From the NCBI RefSeq assembly GCF_024166365.1, contig NC_064825.1:99400480-99464479 (forward strand): a DNA stretch of 64,000 bases. The letters are read 5' to 3'. Shown piece by piece: positions 19,713 to 31,700 of this stretch. The translations under genes were made by a program, and so were the position numbers. The notes under the pieces are model-generated. The model ran no database searches. It was not told where the DNA came from and saw nothing but the letters and a program-made list of their open reading frames with translations. The DNA is from Elephas maximus indicus (Eukaryota > Chordata > Mammalia > Proboscidea > Elephantidae). Position 1 is the stretch's first letter, and the number at the start of each line of letters is the position of its first letter.

Positions 19713-22700
19713 GTGAGTGAAGCCTCCCTTCCCCTGGGCCCCAGGAGAGGAGCATAGGGTGGGGTACCTTACCTTGGCCAATAGGACAGCCCCCAGCTTA
19801 TTCTTGTCAGGTTACCATTATGGCCCTCTGGTCCCTGACCTCCCTACCTTGGCCAATAGGAAAGCCCCCAGCTTGCTCTTGCCAGGTTGGCATTATCCAA
19901 GAGGGCCTCTGACTTAGTTCAAAGAGTTGATTGGCTGGGTCAGAAAATGGCCCATTTATAATAAAGGGGGCCCCACGTGTTTCAGGGCAGAATTGTGCTC
20001 TATAGGATTTTCATGGCTGTGACCTTTTGGACTCAGAGCACCAGGACTGCCTTCCAAGGTGCCTCTGGGTGGGTTTCAACAGCCAACCTTTCAGTTAGTA
20101 GCCCTGCTCTTAACCATCTGTGCCACCTAGGGACTCCCTAGAATACTTAAGATTAAATGAGATCAAATATGTAAGGTTATTAGCACAGTGCTTGGCATAT
20201 AATATATTCAATAAATGGTAGCCGCTGTTATTATTCACATTATCTGTGCAGATTATTATAAGTTATTACTAGTAACAGTAATAATACCTGTAGAGGTCAG
20301 ATAGAGATCACAAATAATCCTTTAGCAATCTTTATTTGTTGAGCATCTATCAGGGGCTGGGTGTTGTTCTAGGTGCCGGGGTTACAGTGGTGAACAAAAA
20401 GTTCCTGTCCTCATGGGGTTTGTGTTCTAGTGGGAGAGACAGACAGGGAACAGAAAAAAGTTTTTAATATGTGGTAACAAGTGCTGTAGAGAAAAATAAA
20501 GCAGGATAAAGACGACAGAGAATGATGCGATGGGCTGGGGATGTTGCCATTGTATGTAAGATGTTTACACAGGCTACTTTAATAAGGTGACATTTGAGCA
20601 GAGACCTGAAAAAAGTGAGTGAGTATATTATCTAACTATTGCTGTGTAACAAATTACTCCGAATTTTAGCAGCTTAAAACAACAAACATTTCACGTTTTC
20701 TGGGGTTCAGCAATCCAAGTGGGTGCCTCAGGCTTAAGATCTTTCGAGAAGTTGTAGTCAAGCTAGGGCTATGGTCTCATCTGAAAACTTCACTTGATGG
20801 GTGGGCAGAGGCCTCAGTCCCACACCACATGGACCTCTCCACACAACTGTTTCATGACATGGCAGCTGAATTCTCCCAGGGTAAGCAATCCAAGAAAGAG
20901 AGAGTATGAGTAACCTAGATGGAAGCTACAGCCTTAAAAGTTTCTGAAGTGACATCCCATCATGTCTACCATATTTTATTTGTTAAAAGGGAGGCAATGA
21001 GGCCAGTTCACACTCATTGGGAGAGGATTACACAAGGGGTGAATACCAGGAAGTGGGGATCATTGGGAGCCATCTTAGAGGCTCCCACAGGAGTGAGCCA
21101 TGCGGCTATCTGGGAAAAGAGGATTCCTGGCAGAGGGATCAGCAAGTGCAAAGGCTCCAGGATGGAGCCATGATTGCTGAGTTCAAGGCCAGCGAGGGGG
21201 CCGGTGTAGCTGGAGTGAGGCGAGCAAGGGAGACTGGCAAGAGATGTGGTCAGAAGGGTAATGGGAAAGAGGCAGTAATGTACCCTGTAGGGTCTTACAG
21301 GCCATGGTGAGCCTTCTGATTTTAGATGAAGGTGGGAAGCGTTCAGAGGAGGAGCAACAGGGTCTGATTTAGGTTTTAAAAAGTTGACTTGGGCTGCTGG
21401 ACTGGGCAAGAGAGGAAGTAGGAAAGCTATTGCTATAATGTAGACACGAAATTACGGTGGCTTGCATCAGGGTCTTAGTGAAGAATGAGAAATGGTTGGA
21501 TTCTGAGTATATTTTGAAGGTAGGGCCAACAGAGATGGCAGATGTATTGGTTGTGGGTGGTGAAACCCACCAGTTTGCTCCCCAGGTGGCGTGAAGGAGC
21601 ACTACCTTATATGTATCATGAGTCTTAGCTTATTTAAGCTATATTTTTCATCCTTCTTCCTTCACACCCTCCGGTAACTCAGGAGTTGGCTGTGCGTGAG
21701 GCCAGCACTGAGTCTCTCTGGGGACTCTGTAAGGAATGACTTGGGCTATTTACCTTGCACCCTTCCTCACCTGTGAGAATAAATGACTATGGGGTAAGGA
21801 TCAAGGTGTGTGATGTTACATGGGGCTCCTGGGGGAGCATTTACACGGACACAGGGATCTCATCTTGATCTACGTTCACCCTTGTTTCTGTTCCTGCCAG
21901 GACGCCAGTTTACCTTGTACAGTCTGTCACCCTATAGACACGTATCAGTCCTACTAAACAACTTGAGAGATACAGTGATGTCTCGGGCATTCACTGGACC
22001 TTCAGGGGGCTTACCATCTGGTAGGGGAGCTAAAGCATGTACATCGGTCCCTGTGACCTGGGGCAGGAACTGACCAGTACTCTAAGGAGGCTGGTAGGGA
22101 CAGATAAGTGCTTTGGGGTCCCAAAGAAGAAAAGATTTCTCCTGAGCGGGGTTTTGGGGAAGGCTTTCTGGAGGAGATGGTATTTGAACAGAACTTTAGA
22201 AATGGAAAGATAGGGTCAAGTTGCTGAGTGGAGGGCACAACTTGAACAAAGATGGGAATTGTGGTTGCAAGGGCAGGGTATCAGAGAGCTCCTCCACTTT
22301 GCTGCCTGGGTGGGTTCCTTGGACCTATCAGTGGCACCAGTCCACCATGCTCACGCTGTCTCTGTGCCTCTTGTCTCCAGGGCATCATTAACTTGGGTAC
22401 CAGTGAGAATAAACTCTGCTTTGACCTGCTGTCCAGGCGGGTAAGTTGTGGTGCGCCTCAGGTAGCATCACCAACTCCAAGAGGCAGTCTTCCCTTGGAA
22501 TTCCCCAGAATCCTTCCGCCGCAAGAGCCTATGGCTTGCCTCAGTCGGCCTGGCCTGAGAGTCAAGAGACCCAGGTTCCAGATCTGCCTTGGGGCAACAT
22601 TCTGTGTGATCTTGGGCAAGTCAGTTCCCCACTCTGTTTCTTCATCTCTCTGTGCTCTTTCCTCTTCAGTCCCTCAAGCTGTCTGCATCCCTGCTCTCAG

Positions 22701-25700
22701 GCGGGAAACACACAGTGGTGTGCTGCTCAGTGTTTAACAACTGGCTCTCGAGGGGGAAAAAAAGCCTGGATGTGAAGCTTTTGCCAATTTCTGTAGTGTA
22801 AATACCCCCACCATGGCGCCAATTTCAAACCACTGATGTGACATTACTGCACATGCAGCTAGGAAGACAGGCACAGTAGCCACCATTATGTAGAATTCCC
22901 ACCACACGGACATAATAGATGTCAGTACCCTCAAGGGCATAGATAATGGTAAAACCTACTAACGTAATTAGGAGGCAATGATTTTCGAGTACTTACTACT
23001 TTTGGTGGCGTAGTGGTTAAGAGCTACAGCTGCTAACCAAAAGGTTGGCAGTTCAGATCCACCACGCACTCCCTGGAGACTTTATGGGGCAGCTCTGCTC
23101 TGTCCTTGGGGGTCGCTATGAGTCGGTAATCGACTCGACGGCAGTGAGTTTGGTTTTTTATTTTATAATTTACTTAATTGTAAGTTTATATGGTTTAATT
23201 TTTTTTTTTAATGGCTGCTTTTAACACAGCTTGCAAAGTTCCTGAAAATTTAATTATCAGCTTTCATGAGCTGGTGTGAGCCAGCTTTAGCAGACTACTG
23301 GAAATACCTGATAATTGTGCCTCCCAAGACCTTGTTGTCAGAGTCTGGATTTGTAGAGGGAGCCATCCTTAACCAAAAAGGACACATTGCCAAAGGTGGA
23401 AATTCAAGCACCGACAGGAAGGGACTGTGGAGAATGGGTTTTTAATGCCTCTTCTACCGAAAGTCCTGTGTGGTGCAAACGATTAAACGCTCAACTACTA
23501 CCCCAAAGGTTGGAGGCTCGAGTTCTCCCAAAGGCACGTTGGAAGAAAGGCCTGACAACCTACTTCCAAAAAATCAGCCGTTGAAAACCTTGTGGATCAC
23601 AGTTCTACGCTGGCACATATGGGGTCACTGTGAATTGGAACCGACCTGACAGCAGCTGGTTTGAAGAGGGCAGTGGTGGCTCAGTGGTAGAATTCTTGCC
23701 TTGGTGCGGGAGACCTGGGTTTGAGTCCTGGCCTATACAGTTCATATAGCCACCACCTGTCTGTCATTGGAGGCTTATGTGTTGCTATGATGCTGAATAG
23801 GTTTCAGCAGAGCTTCCAGACTAAGACTAGGAAGAAAGACCTGGTATCTCCTTCTGAAAGTCAGCCAGTGAAAACCCCATATCAAAACCATCCGATGCTG
23901 CTGTGCATGGGGTTGCCACGAGTTGGGGCTGACTCCAACGGCTGCTAATGACAACATTCTACCTAAAGCCAGCTCTTCCCTCGAAGGCAGCACAGTGCTG
24001 TCCAATAGAAATAAAATGTGAGCCACATATATCATTTTAAATTTGCTGTTAAGAAAGAAAGTAAACAAAACTTGTAAAATTACTTTCAATAATACCTTTA
24101 ATTTAGCCCAGCAGATCTAAAATATTGCTATTTAAAGTAATCAATATGTTGTTGTTGTTAGGTGCCGACGAGTCGGTTCTGACTCATAGCGACCCTATGC
24201 ACGACAGAACGAAACACTGCCCGGTCCCGCGCCGTCCTTACAATCGTTGTTATGCTTGAACTCCTTGTTGCAGCCACTGTGTCAATCCACCTCGTTGAGG
24301 GTCTTCCTCTTTTCCTCTGACCCTGTACTCTGCCAAGCATGATGTCCTTCTCCAGGGACTGATCCCTCCTGACAACATGTCCAAACTATGTAAGACTCAG
24401 TCTCATCATCCTTGCCTCTAAGGAGCATTCTGGCCGCACTTCTTCCAAGACAGATTTGTTTGTTCTTCTGGCAGTCCATGGTATATTCAATATTCTTCAC
24501 CAACACCACAATTCAAAGGCATCAGCTCTTCTTTGGTCTTCCTTATTCATTGTCCAGCTTTCACATGCATATGATGTGGTTGAAAATACTATGGCTTGGA
24601 TCAGGCACACCTTAGTCTTCAGGGTGACATACAAAATATTAATAAGCTATTTTATATACTTTTTCATACCAAGTCTTCAAAATTTAATATGGCCCAATTC
24701 AGACTACCCCCACGTGTCTGTCAGTTTGTCGTACTGTGGGGGCTTATGTGTTGCTGTGATGCTGGAAGCTATGCCACCAGTATTCAGATACCAGCAGGGT
24801 CACCCATGGAGGACAGGTTTCAGCTGAGCTTCCAGACTAAGACAGACTAGGAAGAAGGACCCGGCAGTCTACTTCTGAAAAGCATTGGCCAGTGAAAGCC
24901 TTATGAATAGCAGCGGAACATTGTCTGATATAGTGCTGGAAGATGAGCCCCCCCGGGTTGGAAGGGACTCAAAAGATGACTGGGGAAGAGCTGCCTCCTC
25001 AAAGTAGAGTCGACCTTAATGAGGTGGATGGAGTAAAGCTTTCAGGACCTTCATCTGCTGATGTGGCACGATTCAAAATGAGAAGAAACAGCTGCAAACA
25101 TCCATTAATAATCAGAACCTGGAACATATGAAGTATGAATCTAGGAAAATTGGAAATCGTCAAAAATGAAATGGAACACATAAACATCGATATCCTAGGC
25201 ATTAGTGAGCTGAAATGGACTGGTATTGGCCATTTTGAATTGGACAATCATATTGTCTACTATGCTGGGAATGACAACTCAAAGAGGATGAATGGTATTG
25301 CATTCATCGTCAAAAAGAACGTTTCAAGATCTATCCTGAAGTACAATGCAGTCAGTGACAAGATAATATCCATACGCCTACAAGGAAGACCAGTTAATAC
25401 GACTATTATTCAAATTTACGTACCAACCACTAGGGCCAAAGATGAAGAAATAGAAGATTTTTATCAGCTGCTGCAGTCTGAAATTGATCAAACATGCAAT
25501 CAAGATGCATTGATAATTACTGGCAATTGGAACGCGAAAGTTGGAAACCAAGAAGGATCAGTAGTTGGAAAATATGGCCTTGGTGATAGAAACAATGCTG
25601 GAGATCGAATGATAGAATTTTGCAAGACCAATGACTTTGTTGCAAATACCTTCTTTCACCAACATGAACGGTGACTATACACATGGACCTTGCCAGATGG

Positions 25701-28700
25701 AATGCACAGAAATCAAATTGACTACATCTGTGGAAAGAGACGATGGAAAAGCTCAATATCATCAGTCAGAACAAGGCCAGGGGCTGACTGTGGAACAGAC
25801 CGTCAATTGCTCACATGCAAGTTCAAGCTGAAACTGAAGAAAATCAGAGCAAGTCCACGAGAGCCAAAATATGACCTTGAGTATATCCCACCTGAATTTA
25901 GAGACCATCTCAAGAATAGATTTGACGTATTGAACACTACTGACTGGAGACCAGACGAGTTGTAGAATGACATCAAGGACATCATCCATGAAGAAAGCAA
26001 GAGGTCACTGAAAGGAAAGAAAGAAAACACGAAGGTGGATGTCAGAGGAGACTCTGAAACTAGCTCTTGAGCGTTGAGCAGCTAAAGCAAAAGGAAGAAT
26101 TCATGAAGTAAAAGAACTGAACAGAAGATTTCAAAGGGCCTCTCGAGAAGACAAAATAAAGTATTATAATGACACGTGCAAAGAGCTGGAGATGGAAAAC
26201 CAAAACGGAAGAACATGCTCGGCGTTTCTCAAGCTGAAAGAACTGAAGAAAAAATTCAAGCCTCGAGTTGCCATAGTGAAGGATTCCACAGGGAAAACAT
26301 TAAATGATGCAGGAAGCATCAAAAAAAGATGGAAGGAATACACAGAGTCATTATACCAAAAAGAATTAGTCCATATCCAACCATTTCAAGAGGTAGCATA
26401 TGATCAGGAACCGATGGTACTGAAGGAAGAAGTCCAAGCTGCTCTGAAGGCATTGGCAAAAAACAAGGCTCCAGGAATTGATGGAATATCAATTGAGATG
26501 TTTCAACAAACAGATGCAGCGCTGGAGGTGCTCACTTGTCTATGCCAAGAAATATGGAAGACAGCTTCCTGGCCAGCTGATTGGAAGAGATCCATATTTA
26601 TGCCTATTCCCAAGAAAGGTGATCCAACCGAATGTGGAGATTATAGAACAATATCATTAATATCACACGCAAGCAAAATTCTGCTGAAGATCATTCAAAA
26701 ATGGCTGCAGCAGTATATCGACAGGGAGCTGCCAGAAATTCAGGCCGGTTTCAGAAGAGGACGTGGAACCAGGGATATCATTGCTGATGTCAGATGGATC
26801 CTGGCTGAAAGCAGAGAATACCAGAAGGATGTTTACCTGTGTTTTATTGATTATGCAAAGGCATTCGACTGTGTGGATCATAACAAACTATGGATAACAA
26901 TGTGAAGAGTGGGAATTCCAGAACACTTAATTGTGCTCATGAGGAACCTTTACATAGATCAAGAGGCAGTTCTTTGGACAGAACAAGGGGATACTGATTG
27001 GTTTAAAGTCAGGAAAGGTGTGCGTCAGGGTTGTATTCTTTCACTATACCTTTTTAATCTGTATGCTGAGCAAATAATCTGAGAAGCTGGACTATATGAG
27101 GAAGAACGGGGCATCAAGATTGGAGGAAGACTCACTAACAACCTGCGTTATGCAGATGACACAACCTTGCTTGCTGAAAGTGAAGAGGACTTGAAGCACT
27201 CGCTAATGAAGATCAAAGACCACAGCCTTCAGTATGGATTACACCTCAACATAAAGAAAACAAAAATCCTCAGAACTGGACCAATGAGCAACACCATGAT
27301 AAACGGAGAAAAGGTTGACGTTGTCAAGGATTTCATTTTACTTGGATCCACAATCAACAGCCATGGAAGCAGCCAGCAGTCAAGAAATCAAAAGACGCAT
27401 TGCACTGGGCAAATCTGCTGCAAAGGACCTCTTCAAAGTGTTGAAGAGCAAAGACATCACCCTGAAGACTAAGGTGCGCCTGACCCAAGCCATGATATTT
27501 TCAATCACATCGTATGCATGTGAAAGCTGGACAGTGAATAAGGAAGACTGAAGAAGAATTGACGCCTTTGAATTGTGGTGTTGGCGAAGAGTATTGAATA
27601 TACCATGGACTGCCAAAAGAACAAACAAATCTGTCTTCGAAGAAGTACAACCAGAATGCTCCTTAGAAGCAAGGATGGTGAGACTGCATCTTACATACTT
27701 TGGGCATATTGTCAGGAGGGATCAGTCCCTGGAGAAGGACATCATGCTTGGCAGAGTACAGGGTCAGAGGAAAAGAGGAAGACCCTCAATGAGGTGGATT
27801 GACACAGTGGCTTCAACGATGAGCTCAAGCATAACAACGATTGTAAGGATGGCGCAGGACCGAGCAGTGTTGCGTTCTGTTGTGCATAGGGTCACTATGA
27901 GTTGGAACCGACTCCACAGCACCTAACAAGAACAACAACAATTCAGACTAGTGACATTTCAGACACTCAACAGCCACGTATGGCTAGCGGCTACCACATT
28001 GGACAGTGCAGCTCTGAAGGATGAGGGGAGAGAGAGAGAGCTGGAACCAGTTATAAGTGGTTGATGACCTTTCTTTATTTTGGGTTTCACTGCCCAAGGC
28101 CTTTCCTTGACATTGCCCCTGTGGTGCCCTTGGCCCAGCACCTGGTCAGAGAAGGGTTGTTCTAGAAACCCGCACATTTTCCAAAGTATGACGTTGAGCT
28201 GAGCCTGCAGGAGGACAGTGTCCTGAGTCCCTAGAGAAGTTGGAGCCAGGACTGTGGTGATGGCGCTCAATTCCAGGGCCTCTACCATTACCCTGCAGTA
28301 GCACAGTCTCCCATCACTACCTCTGCGAATCTGCCTCTCTGATTTTTTTAAGGTGGGAGTGTTGTATAAAAGAGCATTGGATTAGAGTAAAAAAATTGGG
28401 TATTTGTCTCCGCTCTGCCACTTGCTAGCTCTATGACCTTGACTGACTCGCTTCAGAGCCTCAGTTTCCTCATTTGTAAAATGGGTTGAGAATGCTGTAC
28501 CTGTGCTGCCCCTCTCATAGTTTCTCAGACAAGCAGACTGTGCTCTTGGCTGGGTGGGACTGTAGGGGGTGCCAGTGTTACCAGATGTAAGGCTGTTGGC
28601 CTTGGTGGAAAGTGCTGTATGGATGTCACTGGCGGTGCAACGCTCATGCCCTGCTCTCTTCTCTCTGTCCCCAGCTGAGTCAGAGTGACATGCTGCAGAT

Positions 28701-31700
28701 AGAGCCGTCCTTGCTGCAGTATGCTGACTGGAGGGGGCACCAGTTGTAAGTAGTGATACAGGCCAGTGACTCTCAAACAGGGGTGATTTTGCACCCCAGG
28801 GGGCGTTTGGCAATGTCTAGAGACATTTTTGGTTGTCACAACTGGGAAGGTGGGTACTGCTAACATTTAGTGGGTAGAGTCAAGAGATACTGCTCAACCC
28901 CCTACAATGCACAGGACAACCCTCCACAACAAAGAATTATCCAGACCAAAATGGCCTAGTGCCAGGGTAAGAAAGCCTGGTCCTGGACACCTGGGGCTCG
29001 TGGGGTCTCCTGGAACATCTGCAGTGAACTAGCGCCTCCTGCCAGCCCACCCAGCTCAGGTGTCCCTAGCTTGGTTTCCTTGACCGTGGGTGTGAGGCAT
29101 GGGGAGGGCCTTCAGGCGAGGAGTCTTTGTCCTCTTTTATCTGTAGTTTTAGGAGCTTTAGGGGATCCAGAATCAGATTTAGGCTTTTCCCAATGATTTT
29201 TTAAGATGGGAGGTGGGAAATAATGCTAACAGTTTCTGTTTATTGAGCACTTACTATAGGCCAGACATTGTTCTAGGGACTTAGTGGTGGAGCAGGACTT
29301 GATCTCAAGACTGACTCCAAAGTACATGTTGTTAATAGTAATTAGGAGAGAAGGCCCTGGAGTCAGACTACTGGGTTTGAATGTGGACTCTGCCACTTAG
29401 CAGCAAGTGACTTCATCCCTTTGAACCTCGGTTTCTTCATCTGTAAAATGGGAATAATAATAAATTGTAGTTGCATCACAGGGTTATTATGAAGGTTAAA
29501 TGAGTAAAATTCTCTATAAACAACACCTGCGTAAGGACTGCTTAATAAATATTAGCAATAATAACTATAATATTATCATTGTAATAACGTTTTATTATTG
29601 TTTTATTTATCATTATTAGCTAGGGCTATGGATAGAGAATCACTTTCGATATTCTTAAAGTCTCCTAATTTGTTGGGGTTGGGTGTCCTAGAGCTACTGA
29701 GGATGCAGGTTTCAGTGCACGTGGGTGAAGAAGGGTCGGGAGGTGGCTGCTGAGGAATGAAGGCACCCCCTGACCACACCCTCCCCATAGAACTGGGGGA
29801 AGGTGTTAGAAGCTCCTTGAAGAGTCAACAAAGGAGCTTTGGGATGGACTAAGTGTCGAGGGGCCCTTGGCAAGCACTGACTGTCTGTCTGCTTCTCTCT
29901 AGCCTCCGGGAGGAATTGGCCAAGTTCCTATCTTTTTACTGCAAGAGCCCGGCACCCCTCAAACCAGAGAATGTGAGTACCCCCCTCCTCTGCTCTTCCC
30001 TGCTCTGACACCCCACCTCCCCGACTTTTGGCTGGCCTAGGATGAGGTGGGGTTGGGTGCTGCCTTTCACTTAGTTTTGTTTTGTTTCAAGGCAGGATTG
30101 AGAATACCTCTTTCCTCCTTCTTCCTAATCCAAGGCATTTAGAGTCTAGATAAATTTCTGCCTCACTTTGTCCCCCTTTGCCCCCACATGTCCAGGCGAG
30201 ACTCACAGAATGACCAGCTCCCCTCTCATTGTCCAGTAGCTCTACAGCAAGGTCCATACTCAGGAGCTTGGCTGGCAGTCAGGAGGGGCCTTTGGGTACC
30301 TGGCGGACACCGAGGAGGGACTACCTGACCTCCCCCTGTGTCATCCTTGGACAGAGATTGTGGGTCCTTGCTCCCTCCTGGGACAGGTTCATCTTTGTCC
30401 CCTGGATGTTTTGCCCTCAGGTGGTTGTTCTGAATGGCTGCACCTCCCTCTTCTCTGCCCTGGCCACAGTCCTGTGTGAGGCAGGGGGTAAGTAGACTCT
30501 GGGGCCTGCACTCTGTCTGGAGCGTACCCACTGCCTGGCCCTGAGGGCTGATTCAGAATCCTTTTGGCTATAATACAACACCAGAGTAATCGGGGTACGA
30601 AGAAGTGGCTCAACAGGACACCAGGGGTCGGCAGTTCCAGGGAGGTTAATGTGATGGCAAGTTCTGGACTGTCACTCTGTGATTATCTTGGCTTACCTTC
30701 ATGGTCACATGTGGCTGTCACATCCTCACATGACAGCATTGTCCCACAGCAGGAAGAAAGGAATGAGGTTGTGCCTTGTCTGTTTCTTTTTTGTCAGGGG
30801 TGGGGTAGAGTCTCTCAGAAGAGTCCCAGCAGAACTCCTCTTACGTCTTTCTGGTCAGAACTGACTCATAAGCCCATTCCCAAAGCAGTCCCTGGCAAGG
30901 GGGTTCAGGAGAACCATGGTTGGCTAAACCAAGCTTGGTTCATGCCCTCCACTTGGGGGAGGCCCCCTTCCTTGGAAATATTGTTGGTCATATGTGAAGG
31001 ATATGATGCCCTCTTAGCCAGGAAGAACATTGGACTGGCTGCTGAGTAGGAAGCCAGCAAGTCTGCCTCAAGAGCCCTGGTAGTCTTAACAACCGATAAT
31101 GGTCAGGGGTTATTGGTTGCAAGGAACAAAGGTCCACTCACGCTAGCCCAACTAATAATGATAATATTAGTAACTCTGATTGACCACATACTGCATTCCA
31201 GGTACTGCTCTAAGGCTTTATGTATAGCATGTCACTGAATCCTCACAACACCTCTGTGAGGTGGGTTCTGTGGTTATCCCCATTTCACAGATCAGGAGGT
31301 TACATAACTTGTCGAAGTCACACAGAGAGCAGGTAGTAACCAGAATTTGAACCCTAAAAGGAAGACTCATTGTAAGGATATAATAGGTGATTTCATACCC
31401 ATTTAAGAGTAGGATCAAGGTCACGCTCTCAGTCTCTCATGGGGTGTACAGTCTCACACTCCCCCCACTCTTTTTTGCCCTTTCTCTGGACCATCCTCAG
31501 CTCTCATCTGGCTCAGAGTAGCTGCCCCAGCACCAGCTCCACAAGGCCTCTCCATTCAAATGAGCATTGTCATCCCACAGAGTCTCTATGCTTCTTAGAT
31601 CAAAGTCTTGGGAGAGAAGAGAGGATGGGTTTCTAGCCAGCCAGTGGATTGGCTCCACTGGGTCATGTGTCCATCTCTGGCCTGATTCCTGTGGCTGCCC

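Noticed and set aside
26192-26905. A 237-codon open frame as a host gene
   Set aside because: It is the reverse transcriptase part of the RTE LINE, bounded by target-site duplications.
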